Below are positions 36,481 through 49,615 of a stretch of 64,000 bases of DNA, piece by piece (positions within the stretch are counted from its first letter, which is position 1; every line of letters starts with the position of its first letter). Position numbers and translations under genes: made by a program. Under the pieces are notes generated by a model, which saw only the letters and a program-made list of their open reading frames with translations, ran no database searches and was not told the DNA's origin. This DNA comes from Rhytidiadelphus loreus. Its lineage: Eukaryota; Streptophyta; Bryopsida; Hypnales; Hylocomiaceae. Where the stretch lies: NCBI GenBank assembly GCA_947034895.1, contig OX344763.1, positions 2,482,501 to 2,546,500 of the forward strand, written 5' to 3'.

Positions 36481-37434
36481 ATTTAGTACCAAAGGCCCTT
36501 TGATGTGAATCAAATTTGGAGTCATTTGGTCACATAGATTGCAGGATCACTATGTTTTATTCACTACTAGAAAATTCTATTTTTTTTTGTTGATTTGGAC
36601 GTGTTGATTTCTGTCCAAATCAACAAAAAAACAGAATTTTCTAGTAGTGATTGTAGAAAAAGCATACTGAAATTTTCCTAGCAACACATTTGGAGGTGAA
36701 ATTCAATTTCTAAACCTACTCAAATGAAAAAGAAATTACACTTTAATGCGCATCAAAACCAACATACAAACACATTGATGAAAAAAAATCATTCAACTGA
36801 CTCATTGTGTCTGCAAAATGGTTTTGAAATGTCAAAAAGTAGTAAGAAAAGTTGCAGAAAACACATCTAGGACTGAAACTCCTACTAAAATGCTTCTCAA
36901 TCACTCATAACTTTTTAGATTGATATGAAATTTTAACCACACAAACTAGATTAGTATGCAAAACTTTCTCGAAACATTTTATTAAAAATGAACACTATAT
37001 GACGAAGAAACAGGCTGATGAAGTTTACCGTAATCCAAAAATATTTGGATTTTGAAATTTGAATTGCTCTCAAACATTCAAAACACCTTGGATTGGCATG
37101 AAAAATTTACTACTCTAACTAGACTTCAAGGGGAACATAACTCAACAAATATTATTGAAAAAAAACACATTGGATAAAGGATATACAAGCCCATTGAAAT
37201 GCAATTTGGTGAACTTAATTTGCCCATGTGAACTTTGAATGGCTTCCATAAAATCAATACATCTTGGATTAATCTAAAAAATTTACCACCCAAACTAAAA
37301 GACAAAGCACAAATTTTCCAACAAATTTTATTGAATTCGAACATCAATGCAAAGTTACAACCAAGGTTACAACAATTTGAATTGGACTTTGAAACTATGT
37401 GAAGACACTTTTGGTCCCCTTGGATGGTAATGGG
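36481..37434. mobile_element. TTAA-type element T9b, left end uncertain, interrupted by a CACTA MITE
   Basis: The interior matches 40180-40993 (T9a) in order, for instance AACACATTTGGAGGTGAA and CTAAACCTACTCAAATGAAA. The right end GGATGGTAATGGG is followed by TTAA (37435-37438). The left terminus is diverged or truncated. Confidence 0.65.
36562..36649. mobile_element. Tiny CACTA palindrome MITE, 88 bp, target duplication ATT
   Basis: CACTACTAGAAAATTCT... ending AGAATTTTCTAGTAGTG, flanked by ATT on both sides. It sits inside T9b; the paralogous T9a near 40198-40215 lacks it and shows the single unduplicated triplet (AGT there). Sister of 14166-14271. Confidence 0.93.
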
Positions 37435-37438
37435 TTAA

Positions 37439-38276
37439 TATTAGGATACTTCTTTTCCATCGATGATATGAGAAGGCAAAAGTCAAAAATTAGATCATCA
37501 ACCATTTCCAACAAGATTTGTAATTATTATTATTCTAAAAGTATTTTATTTTATTTGTTGAATTAAATCAATTAAATAAGTTGTCATAAACAATAACATA
37601 TGCATATACATATAAATTATTGTTCTAAAATGGTATCAATACATTGAGTTCATGAACCAATTCTTCTAAAGGCCATCAATTTTTCATGATAGTCTTTTAC
37701 CTTCCGTATTTTCATGAATTTTTTTATAAATATCCAAAGAAGAAAAAAATCTACAACAATAAATTTACGTGTTTTCTTATTATTCATACTTGTCCTAGAG
37801 AAGTTACGATCTATATATAAATACTTTGCATATATGAATTCATAAGATTATTTTATAATTATGATTATGATTACCATGGAGAAATATCTACCTTTAAAAG
37901 TAGATCAAATTTGTTCTTATATAAGCAATTTCATCCAATTGCAATACCTAATTTAGTACAACCTAAGTTTTAACTAAAACAATTGAAGTTGAAGAGTTTT
38001 TTTGAAGCAAACAATAGAAGATGAAGCAATTTTGCACTTCAAAGTCAACCAAGGGGACTCATAACTTGGTGTAATGTAATGTAACTTTGAACTAGGACTC
38101 TATTGTTTTTTTCACTACAATTGATGCCCGACTCAAGGTTTTGGGGTCTTGTTTTTACATCATGAAACCTTCATGATGGGAATTTTTATACAAATATTGG
38201 AGCCCAAACAATATTAGATTTCTATTAGAAATCTATTTTCTATTGTCTATCTTTGGCTATTCATTTATAATTCTTC
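37439..38276. other. Gene-free A+T-rich stretch
   Basis: No recognised features. Confidence 0.4.
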
Positions 38277-38280
38277 TTAA

Positions 38281-39204
38281 CCCCTAAAGTCCCAAGGCCA
38301 TTTTTCGGGCAAAACCCACTCAAAACTGCCATTTCTACTGTGTTTGTCCAAAAAAACAAAAAATAATATTTCTTTTGGAACTGAATTGTAGGATCTTGAA
38401 CTTTACTTGTTTGAGATTATGTTGTAGAAATTTCATGAAGTTTGACCGTACAGATTGAGAGATAGGAGCATTCAAAGTTGAAAAAACAAGTTTTCTTGAA
38501 CACTAGACTGCAATTTTAGATGACTTTGATTGCTATTTGTGAAAAAAATGTGCACTATGGAATTTGAATTTACAATTTATTGTGTTGAAGAATTGATTTG
38601 GAAGTCTAGGAAAAAATTTTCAAAAAATAACAACTTGATTTCATACTTCAAAAATTGTCAAGTAGAAGTAGGTCCAAGATTGAAAGAAAAACTAAATTGT
38701 TAATAGCTCTTGAATGGGATTGAAATACAATAATTCCAACGATGAGATTGTTCTAGCAAGAAAAATTAACCTTTTTAAAAAAAAAATTTAATAAAATTTG
38801 AAAATTACATTTTGAAATGAATCCTATAAGTTATTTTTTTCAAAAAGATGCTTAGATTGCCCAAAAAATAAGATTGTTGATAACTTTCACATCACTAATC
38901 AAAATGGAATGAATTAAAGCTTCAAATGTAGACAAAAACATAAAGTTTGAGAGAAAAAAAATTTAATAAATTATTTTGAATTTTTGCAATATTTTTTGTG
39001 CTGCCCGCCAAGTTAATTTCTAGGCTTTTTGTAGTATAACTTTTTCTTCCGGGCACCAATTGAAATAAGAATTATATTCCCACAAAGCTTATCAACTTTT
39101 CTATCTTCAAAAGAAAAATTCAAAAAATTAGGGTAAAATTTCAGGCCATAGGAACCTACCTGAATTCCAAAGTGTCCCTTGAGGGGACAATGGGACTTCA
39201 AGGG
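38281..39204. mobile_element. TTAA-type element T3 (924 bp)
   Basis: The left end is TTAA then CCCCTAAAGTCCCAAGGCCA, nearly identical to T1. The right end TGGGACTTCAAGGG is followed by TTAT, which begins a TA microsatellite. The subterminal palindrome GTCCCTTGAGGGGAC lies just inside the right end. Opposite orientation to T2 and about the same length. No transposase. Confidence 0.8.
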
Positions 39205-39818
39205 TTATATATATATATATATTTTTTTTCATATATTAAATAAATAACTATAATATAAACTTATAGAGATTTTTTTTAGATTTTTAAATATATATTTTAT
39301 TTGCTATGAGTTGTTTTAATTTCAATTTAAAAATTTATGATAATTTTCAAAAAATTCCAAAAAAATTGTATAAAGTTTACAACTAGTAGAAGACATCTGA
39401 TCACATCTTTGCAATTGAAGTATAAGCAATTGTGAATTCATGATGTTGGACTTTGGAAGTGTATGTTTACTACTAGCGGGCATTGAACATTATATCTATC
39501 AATACATAAATCTCAAAGATCTAAAATTTGTAGTTGCAAAGTGAACCCTTTCAACTTTCATATTTTTTGAATCCAAATTCCAATCTCGATTTTTATATAT
39601 GGCCTTTGTTTTGGAAATTAATTGAACCCAAAAAGTTTCCATTGGTTCCCTCAAAAACTTTTCAATTCTCTAGGGTTGCAAAGTGTTTCCTTTCAACTCT
39701 CACATGTATAAATAGAACTCCCTCAAATGCCTCAATTCAAAAGACATAATAGGCTTTATTCCATCATTCCGGTTTTGTTTGATGTCTCCAGGAGTCGCTT
39801 GAGAACTTTATTCTTTAA

Positions 39819-40993
39819 CCCCAAAGTGACATTCAATTTCATCCCTCAATATGGGGTACTGTTTCCTTCCCCTGCCACCCTTGTAGCTGTCATCTGTAAT
39901 AGATGTTTCTTGCAGCAACCCTTTCTGGTTCCAGACCTAGGAGCGCACTTTCCCGTATGAGCGTTCGGTACACATATAGGTCTGGGAAAAGGTACGAGGT
40001 ACCCACTGCTGGGGTTCAAAAACATCATTGCTTTTGAAGCTTTATGGATCTAAATGTCTTCAAGTTATACAAATCTCAACAAGAAAATAGTTATACAATG
40101 TCTTTTTAGTTATATAATGTCTTCTAAGTGTCTTTATGTTGTAGAGGACATGTAGAAAATTTGAAGTCATTTGGGCACATAGATTGCAAGATCATAATGT
40201 TTTAGTGTTGAAAATGGATGCTGAAATTTTCCCAAAAACACATTTGGAGGTGAAGTTTGATTTCTAAACCTACTCAAATGAAAAAACTTTACACTACAAA
40301 AAAGATTCAAAACTAGTATACAAACACATTGGTGGGAAAAAAAATTCATTCAATTGAATCATTGTGTACAAAACGGCTTTGAAATGTCAAAAATCAACAA
40401 GAAAAATTGCAAAAAATACATCTAAAGGTGAACCTCCGTCTACTAGAATGCTTCTCAGTCACTCATTAATTATTGGACTAACATGAAATTTTAGCCACAC
40501 AAACTAGACTAGTATACGCAACTTTTCCAAAAAGAATTATTGAAAATAAACTTTGTATGAAGAAGAAACAAGCCGCCAAAGTTCACTATACTCCAAAATT
40601 GACAGGATTTTGAACTTCGAATTGGTCCCAAAAATTCAAAACAACTTGGATTGACATGAAAACTTTACCACAATAACTATACTTCAAGGGGAACAAAATC
40701 CAACAAATTTGATTGAAAATGAGTGACGGATTGAAGGAGATACAAGGCCCCAAAGTCGCAGCCCTAAAATGCAGTTTGGTGAACTCAAATTGAAGTTGTG
40801 AACTTTGATTGGCTTCTAAAAAATCAATAAATCTTGGATTGATCTGAAATTTTTACCATACAAACTAGAGGGGAGAAAGCAACATTACCAACAAGTTTTA
40901 TTGAATTTGGACCTTGGATGCAAAAGTTACAGCACTTTGAAGTGGACCTTAAACTGTGTGAGGACACTTTCTGTCCTCTTTGTCACTTTGGGG
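39819..40993. mobile_element. TTAA-flanked element T9a (1175 bp) with a G+C-rich insert
   Basis: Termini CCCCAAAGTGACA and TGTCACTTTGGGG are inverted, flanked by TTAA at 39815-39818 and 40994-40997. The subterminal palindrome GAGGACACTTTCTGTCCTC lies 18 bases inside the right end, almost as in T8. The part from about 39845 to 40030 is much G+C-richer than the rest and absent from T9b. Confidence 0.85.
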
Positions 40994-40999
40994 TTAATA

Positions 41000-41736
41000 A
41001 TGCATACTCCTTTTCCAAACTCTAACTCAAAGTTGCAAAGTCATTTTGAGCGTTGATATCTCTCTTCTTTGGTAATGGGAAGAAATAACCCTAAAACTTA
41101 ATATTGCCATTTAGGGGCCTCTAGAATTCACATGTTTGAATAGAGAATACACAAACAAAAAATACCCCCCTTACTTGAAAACATAATTAGAGAAGACATT
41201 AATTGAGATTAGGGCATTACATAAGGTAAAGCCCCCTATATGCCTTCAATGAAAAGAAAGTTTTCCATTCAATATTAGAGAGCTTTTCATTCCACTACCA
41301 ATTTTATTTTTAATTATTTTAATAATTTATTAATGAAGTGGTCAAAACTAATTCTTACAACTTTAATTCATTATTCAACACTAAGGTGCCAACCTTCCCT
41401 TATGGTAGTTATGAGGAATTTGGAGGGTATTTTGAGTGATTTGGTGTGTGTTTTGGAGGGGATTTGGAAATTTGGTGTTTTTATTCTCACTTCACCTAAA
41501 AAATTCAGCTCTCTTGAGTTGATCCAAGAACCTAATTTATAATTAAAACTCAAAATTCAACTTGAGAATTGCAATTCAATGGGTTAGAAATACCCATAGA
41601 GTATTTTTTGGTGTAATTTGGAGTTTTGGGTGTAATCTTCATTTGAAACCAAAATAAAACAGTATGGCAAAATTGCTCTAAAATCTATTTAGGCACTTAC
41701 CAATCCAAAGTTGGCTTTGAAGTTGAACTCTATGAA
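41000..41736. other. Gene-free stretch
   Basis: Two short opposite-strand frames (about 41333-41553) overlap and show no family signature. Confidence 0.4.
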
Positions 41737-41744
41737 TTAGATGG

Positions 41745-42096
41745 CAGGGTTGCTATTTTGTGAGCCTGTGAGCATGAGCTTGTGAACCTATGAGCATATA
41801 ATTTTTTAGAGATTCCATCTAAAAATTTTAGTCAAAATTTATTATTTTTGGTAAATTTTAGTAACTATTACCATGAACCTATTATCGTGGACCTATTATT
41901 GTGGTCCCTTGAACAACCTTGATGTGCTACTTATTAGACTTTGCTAGATTTTAAGAAAAAGAAAAATTGGTTATTAATTAAGATTTATTTGAAATCAATT
42001 GAGGTTGTTGTTGCTTGGGTCCCCTCAGTGCCGAGGAGAGCCCCCTTGCAATAGGATAAAATAAAAATAAAAATAAAATGTAAATGTATGTGTGTG

Positions 42097-42129
<33 letters not shown>

Positions 42130-42928
42130 TTCTCTCTCTCTCTATATATATATATTTCTCTCTCTCTCTATATATATATATTTCTTGCTACAAGGGGACT
42201 CCCCTCGGCGTCGAGGGGACCCAAGCAGCAAGAAGGGAGTGATTAACCAAACGACCATTTGATCAATAAATGGAAGAGTTGGACCCTTGGAGGTCCTATA
42301 AGAGGACAATGATCAACTAATCAACAATTTGGTGTAATTGAGCTCAATCCTTACCAAAATAATCCTTGTCAACCAAATATTTTCTTCCAAAATCTTAACA
42401 AGTCTGATTACCAACACATCAAGGTAGAAGTGTAGGTACCTCCCATCGGCCTTGAGAGGACCCAAGCTACTACAAGATAGTAGTTCTTATCAACAATTTT
42501 AAAAAATAAATTTAAACGAGTTCAATAACAATGCATCAAAAGAAAATTATTGGTATTTTTTTATTAGCCCCGAAAGGAGCCACACTGCTATATGACAATG
42601 ATCAACCAATATTCTATACAAACTTATTTCTTTCTCCATTCATAATTAAGTTCATCATTTTCAAAATGTATACTTCTAATATTTTAGACAACACTAAAAA
42701 TTATAATTTTCATGTGAATTCTACATAACCACGGTAATAGGTCCATGGTAATAGGTACTAAAATTACTAAAAATAGTAAAATTTGGCCAAAATTTTAGAT
42801 GAAGTCTATTGTTAGAAATATTATAAAGTTTTTTGTGCTTCTTCAAATTTCTAAGCTCAACGCTCACATAATTCTTGCTCAATGCTCATAGGCTCATGCT
42901 CAGAGGTTCACAAAATAGCACTACTGAG
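41745..42928. mobile_element. hAT-like non-autonomous element, 1184 bp
   Basis: The left end CAGGGTTGCTATTTTGTGAG fits the hAT YARNG terminus; the right end CACAAAATAGCACTACTGAG is its imperfect inverse. Flanks TTAGATGG (41737-41744) and CTAGATGG (42929-42936) form an 8-bp duplication with one change, as expected for hAT. The arms continue to pair inward (TGAGCATGAGC, CTATGAGCAT, AATAGGTCCA). No transposase ORF. Confidence 0.75.
42008..42231. mobile_element. Nested foldback with TA/TC microsatellite loop
   Basis: Arms of about 40 bases (TTGTTGCTTGGGTCCCCTC with its near inverse ending CCCAAGCAGCAA) enclose (TG)n, (TA)n and TCTCTC tracts at 42088-42184. A partial relative (CATCGGCCTTGAGAGGACCC) lies near 42445. 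Confidence 0.75.
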
Positions 42929-42939
42929 CTAGATGGTCA

Positions 42940-43480
42940 CCATGGGAAGTCTTAGAGGGAGTCTTTTGGGATGTTTTTGGTGACAACAACTATTGTAAGT
43001 AAAGTACTTTTGGAGGGCACTTAGGATTATTTTATTCTAGTTATGCAATATCTATAGTTAGCTTGGCCATTATGGGGCCAATATTTTTGGTAGAAGTAGA
43101 TGTCATAGAAGTGGATTTTATGAGTTACTTTATCCTATTAATTATTTAGGTTTTAAAGGAATTAAAGTGGGACAATTTTAAAGTCCTAGTTAGTCCCTTT
43201 GTAATTCAAGAGTCATTATTGCATGTGCATAGCCATTACATGGGGTCCAAACATCATATGCTATATATACAATATTCTTTGCTAAATGTGGTGTTATTCT
43301 TTCATTCACACCATAATGAAGATCATATACTTTTGTGAATAGGTTTAGTATAGCATAGGTCCTTTATCGTAGAAATTCTTTGCATATAATATTTTAATAC
43401 CTAAATATCCTAAACATATTTTCAAATCCCTTTGTTCCAAATCCCTATTCAATAATTCTCATGATTAATTAGAAACTGCC
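42940..43480. other. Gene-free stretch
   Basis: No recognised features. Confidence 0.4.
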
Positions 43481-43489
43481 AAGGCTACC

Positions 43490-43880
43490 TTAGATCTAGT
43501 ATAAAAGATGGACAATAATTCCAAATGCTTTTAAACTTTACTTTAATGTAGATAATTTACTCAAATACTTGCATATAAATTTTTAATCAAATATAAGATA
43601 TTTTCCAACTTTGATGAACACATTCCTACTACAAATTTTCTAGCCCTTCCCTTGTAAAATATCCTTGAAACTACCATATTTAGCTTTGATTTAGTATAAA
43701 AGATGGACAATCACTCCAAATGACTTGAAAATCCACCACTATATAGATCAAATACTCAAATATTCACTTATCAATTTATAATTTATTATAAGATGTTGTT
43801 CAATTTTAATCGACATTTTTCTACTATTGACTTTCTAATCTTTTACAACTTTTGCACGTCAATTGTTTTTTATGCATATA
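43490..43880. repeat. Diverged tandem duplication, about 195 bp x 2
   Basis: AGTATAAAAGATGGACAAT recurs at an offset of about 195 bases (43498 and 43693), and neighbouring text (CTCCAAATG, ACTCAAATA, ATAAGAT) follows in the same order. Old, with many changes. Confidence 0.6.
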
Positions 43881-44700
43881 AACTGTAGATCCTAAGTTTG
43901 TTGTGAACAATTTTTGATAAAATGTAGTAGATAAGTTTAAAAAAAATATTCTCTAAGTTTGGTTTTCATAAAACAAAAACTCAATAAGATTGAAGCTACT
44001 CAATATACCCTTCTTGGCTCCCTTAGATTTCAAATACCTCCACTTTAAAGCCTTGATCATAGCTCCTTCTATAATAGATATAGATATGAAATTTGGCATC
44101 ACATTAGATCAACTATTCAAAAAATTTAATCCAAAATTTTAATTTGATTCAACACTTTTTCAAAACACTAAACAAAACTCTTCACATCAATGTTTTTTTC
44201 AATAATAAATCACCAACAAAAACACACATCTTTGCACCAAGTTCATCCTTCACCTCCAAACCACCAATAAAACAAGGAGATAAAAGAATATTAATTGCCT
44301 CTAAATAGCCAACCAAAACTCTAGGTGGCTAAGTGTTGGCTAACCCTATCCCTAATCTCTTCTTAACCCTAACATCAACTACAAGTCAATTGGTTATCAA
44401 CTAGCAACTAACAAGAATTCAAAATACTACACCTCTTTGTTACCTACAAAGATTCTAACTTCAAATATGATGGCGCAAGTTGGAAGGTCTAGTGGTATTA
44501 GCATAGAAATTCCCTTCAAATTACATTGACTGGAGTCATGCACTAGCAAAGGAACTTTGGTGGAGGTAGACTTACAACTCCTTACTTGTCTTATTTGAGG
44601 GAATGTTTTCACAAAGTGATCATTGGCTACTTGAGGGAGATTGATGGTTGTTGGATGATGAAATGGTGAGGGGGTGGCAACAATTATGTGCCACAAAAGA
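43881..44700. other. Gene-free stretch
   Basis: A+T-rich; a short minus-strand frame (44427-44696) has no recognised domain. Confidence 0.4.
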
Positions 44701-47700
44701 AATGTACTATAAGTATTGCTAATGTATAGACAATGTGTTAAGATTTGAGATGCTCATGTAGAAAGGCAGTAGATGGTATATTTCATAGTTATACTTGTAG
44801 CGGTCATGTAGACCACTTGCCAACCATCAATGTGAATTGATTTTTTCCTACATTTTGGTGCAATTTACAGTAGAGTTGGGAATGGTAGATAGACATGCAA
44901 TGTTTGCCATCATGTAGTGTTTGACCTACATTGTCAGCTCTACATTGGTGGATTGTTTCCAAAACAACACTAGCTCTTTTTGGTTGTAGTGGTGGAGGAG
45001 CTTGGAGCATACTAAGTAGTCAAGCAAGTTTAGTTGTATTGCCAATTATTTGTATTGTCGCATGGAATGATGAGTTCTTAGAGGGTGTAGTAGTTGCAAC
45101 ATGTGTTCATTATTTAAATGAGTTGGTACACCTACTAGTCGAAGATTATATATATAGAGAGAGAGACTTGGACTATGTAAGGTTGAGTTAGTCTAGCCTA
45201 ATGATCAACCGCAGTAGGTTTACCAACCCTATAGGCCTTCATTTTGTAGTAGGGTTATTGAATAGTGGTCACTTAATGACGTACGTTGCTACATATTAAT
45301 TGACTTCGGCATCTTTTGCCAACCACTATTGTACAAGGCATTGGATATCTATATTCTCCACATTCTTGTGTATTGGAACTCGAATTGCAACAATGTGGGA
45401 CTATGGACCAAAGGGGCAAATGGACAAATTAAGTTAGGCAAAGATCCTCACTTGAAGTTCATTTCCAATTTGAGGTGGGAATATTTAGATTGGATCAAAG
45501 ATGCCCACAAATTGGTAGATCAACTCATTGGCAAGAGTCTAAAATTTAGTATGTGTAGATTTTTAGATTTTATAAAGAGGTACATCGCATTCTATATAGA
45601 TAGAAAAGAGTACAACATTGTAGAAGAGATCTCGGCAGCAATTACAAATCTATTTTGATAGTGATACTAGATACCATTATCCAACATGAACTTCATAAAA
45701 AAAATTCCACTTTTTTTTTTCAAAACCTCTATGTTGCCATGTTACTTGCCTAGTAGTCATGGACAAAGGCAAGGGGATTGGTGACTCATTGAATGAGTTG
45801 GCCTTTGATAACTTATAGAGTCATGGAAATCAAATTGATTAGACAGCTAGAGATTGATTGAATATCTCCAAGGATTGCAAACATGACTAATCAAACAATT
45901 ACTTAGAAGGACCAAAGTCCGAGAGACTCGTTTTGTTTTGGTACAATTGGCTTGTGATTGTATTAATGTACATATATTGACGGACACTTGACATCAAGAT
46001 CTTGAGTATAAATTAAAGGCTATGAGATTTTAGACGAAAACGTTGGGATGAAAGTTATTTGAAACCAATGGTTGGAGAGTCTTGCTATCAACATCGATGT
46101 ATCGTATCAAAGAAAGGGTGGAAGAGCCATGATCTTGTCATTCCTAATGTAGTAGTAGTATTGTACAATGAAGGACAACATTGTGATGTGGTGAAGCACA
46201 TATTCACTACAGGCATCAATGTACCCATCTCTTCCTTAATCTTCACCAACTTTCAGAGTAGTCGATATTTAATTTAAACTACTTTGTAGTAGGAGAGGTG
46301 AGTGTAACTCAAGCAAGAAATGTATAGAATGTATTGACATTAACCTATTGATTGTGAAGAACCACATACCATCTACAACAATAGTAATATTTGTGGTGTT
46401 CATGAGGTGTGGGAGTTTATCATTAGCTTGAGGTTTTTCCAAACCAAATATGGAGCCACCACAATAAATGGGTTATACCAAAAGTGATGTGCCACTTGCA
46501 CAAGGGGGGGAGGGGGGAGCTTGTACATTTTAGAATGTGAAGTCAATACCCATTCAATGGTAACTTTGGAGCAAGTGAAGAGCTGTACATGAAGATGAAG
46601 TACAAGGAGGGCATTACACTAAGGAACAATGAGGAAGAACCTTTATCTACCACAAGCATAGATCATAAGGTATGGAACTTCATACTTAAGTTTATTTTAT
46701 TTGTAATTTTGGTGACATATCAACACCATATAGGGGCACTAATTGTAGCGTGCTATGATTTTTTAGTGCCTTGAACTCCATTGATGTGGACAACTTTTGC
46801 CAAGAGTTCACTATATTGAATGAGCTTTAGAAATCCCACAATAGGAATTTCAATCCATATATGATCTAGCAAGCTTTATTTGGATGTCTTGAAGATGCAC
46901 CTCTCTCACACTATGATGAATTTGAGTTGGCTCGTTCCACTTAGGTACATGTATGGAGAAATTATTATGCTCCAAATTATGTGGACATTTAAGTGGTACC
47001 CTTTTGAAAACCACGTTTATGCCTCCTATGGTGGATAAGGATAAGAAATAAAAGACTTCTTCGGGTATGGATGAAGATGTTGCACCTGCGTAGTGATGGC
47101 AACAAGTAATCCATCACCATTCAATCCTCTCACTTGATCCTTTGACTTGCTTTGTCGTGATTATCACAACCCAAGTGTGGATAAGATGAAGGCATTGTAG
47201 ACATTTGTGAGGGATATTGAGGAGTCTTTGCAAGAGGCTAATACAAGATTGAAGAGATTAATATCTATGACATATTGTATTATTGAATAGTAAAATGTTT
47301 AACACTTGTATAGTATTTGGAACAAAGAATTGAAGATTTTTGTTTGAAGTGAATCATTGGCAAGCTTGATCTTCTGCAATTGTTATCCTATGCAAGTGAT
47401 GTCAATATCAAAAGTTTCAATTATAGTAGCGTTAGTAATAAAAAATGAGATTGCAAGGAATATAAGGTGAAACTATCTAAAACTAACAGCTTCTATTTTG
47501 GGTGTGGATTCAAGGGTCACATGGAGGCTAGTTGTTGGAAATTACATCCGGCATTCAAGCTCAAGGGGGCCAAAGGCACGTACTAAGAACCTTGGTTGTA
47601 AGGACACCTAAGTCATTCCAACATTTAGAGGAGAGAACATATCATGGAAGTCCATATTCATAGAGTTGGAGCTAAAGATGACAACTATTAGTACTATGAT

Positions 47701-48440
47701 TGAGATTGAAAGGGCATCTACCACATATATGACACCATGCTAAAATGCAAACAAAGGAAACCGCATGTTTTTTGGTCTACCAGAGAAAGAAATGATAGTG
47801 CAATTGGATGCGTTTGCATTGATTCCAGAAAAGGTCATTGTGATGGTAGAGCCTCTATGAAAGGTCAATTCTCACTTGGATCCACTATATGCCATTAATA
47901 ACCACCAAGCCAAACTTCTAAAGTCATTCACATTTGAGGAGGTAGTACCAACGCCATCTATGGTATTACCTAGGAGGAATAGAATCTCCAACACTAAGAG
48001 ATTGATTCAAGGATCTACATCACATTTAGGAAGTACAAGTGTGCATTTTGAAACAACTATGATGGTATATCACACATCATTGTTTTCGGCTTCTATAGTG
48101 GCATAATTTGAATTTGATGCAGCCATGATTTTTCAGTTGGCAATCACAATGTATAGAAAAGATCAACAAATTTGCCAAATAAGTTTAACACAATTCTTTC
48201 TATAGGCTTAGAGGAGGTTGGTTGAAGTTCAAGTTAGAAGATGGAGCTTAGATTAGGAGCAACAACTTTGGAAGACGAGATTGGCAAGACCACAAAGATT
48301 TTGGAATTCATATTAAGTAGTCTAGTGCGCCTTCAAGCTAGGTTTCCAACAAGCCTAATCTCACCTCATTTGGAAAAAGGACAAGGAGGTGGTAGCCATT
48401 TTAAGGGCAGAAGATCTATGGCTCCTAGGTTGAAATAATG
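44701..48440 (+). pseudogene. Decayed retroelement-like region with gag zinc-knuckle remnant
   Basis: Plus-strand frames of 60-110 codons (such as 45329-45658, 46059-46277, 47876-48106) are strung along with scattered stops, as in an old coding element. Around 46790-47000 the broken reading (CLEDAPLSHYDEFELARS) is faintly gag-like. At 47485-47580 the reading FYFGCGFKGHMEASCWKLHP matches the plant retrotransposon CCHC knuckle (C-x2-C-x4-H-x4-C) with the first Cys changed to Tyr (TAT where TGT is expected). No protease, reverse transcriptase or LTRs were recognised. Ty1 or Ty3 type cannot be decided. Confidence 0.45.
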
Positions 48441-49611
48441 ACTTTGAGGTTTTATGATCTTTGCATTTGCATTTGAGTTAATAGCAATAGCCATTGCACT
48501 TTGTTATCAAAGATGGTTGAGTTTGGTTACATGTGTTGTGTTGGTTGAGTTGTGACACTCAACAATTGCCACAATCTTATTACTTTGCCTTAGTTTATAA
48601 ATGTTTGTTGTATTTTTAGTATTAGCCTTATTGATGAAGGTATAGATTAATAGATGAACTCAAGCATGTCACGAGTATACAAAACCTTCATCCATTAATC
48701 AAAATTTGAACATCCTTTAGAGGTTAATATCTAATTTATTGAACAACCAAAGAACTTTAAATGGGTTTAAATATTTAACCCCTAAATGCTCAACCATCAT
48801 TTCACTCGTCAAACATTGAATGTTTTGAAATGTGCATTTCATCAAATTAATATTCACTGATAAAGATTAAGGAAAATCTCATAATACATGAACCAAAAGA
48901 AAAACATAATGACCTACATGAATTAATCCTAAAGAAGAGTTACTAATGTCTATTATGTTTTTTGAAAATTCATTATACCCCCTTTTAGTTCAAGCACTCA
49001 CTTATTAGGGTTTAGTTTCGACAGTGCATTTTTTTAATTCAAAAATTAAGATTTAAAAAGAACAAAAGGTTATTAGAAATTTCAACATTACAAAAATTGA
49101 ATTAGCTGAATTCGACCCTTTACCCAGGCATGGATTACACGTGGCGTTTCAAAAGGATGAGGGACCGCCCTTTCAAACAGAAGGGGGGAAGTTCACAGGA
49201 AATCAGGTCTTTTTCACTAAACTTCACATAAATATTTAATGATTCAAATCCAAGGTGCTATTTTAGGCCTCCAAAAATTAATGGATTCACTCCTAAATAA
49301 AATAATAAATCTAAAGCTTCTTCATTTGATTTTCAAGTTACTGTGGAGGTGAATTTTTTTCATTTATGACACCTGTCATAAGTTAGACATATACACTTTT
49401 CATGGTCCTTCCTGTATCTGGCTTTTGCTTTCAAAAGAAACGATTACTCTAATGTCATTTGTTAAAAATATAAGATAAAAGAAATATGTTAAAAAGAAAA
49501 ACACAAAGTGATGAGCATGATTTTTAGTTTTTTTAAATTTCAATGAAGCAGAATATCTACTTTATTCAAAATAGCTTAAATTATATAAATTAATCCCTAC
49601 ATCCCTATCAA
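48441..49611. other. Gene-free stretch with a lone TTAA-element left end
   Basis: TTAA followed by CCCCTAAATGCTCAACCATC at 48775-48798 looks like a left terminus of the TTAA group, but no matching right end was found. Short direct repeat TCAATTAATCCCTAC near 49590-49625. Confidence 0.4.
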
Positions 49612-49615
49612 TTAA

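Noticed and set aside
44931..45191. 86-codon plus-strand frame with hydrophobic stretch
   Set aside because: No family recognised and surrounded by broken frames; treated as part of the decayed element.
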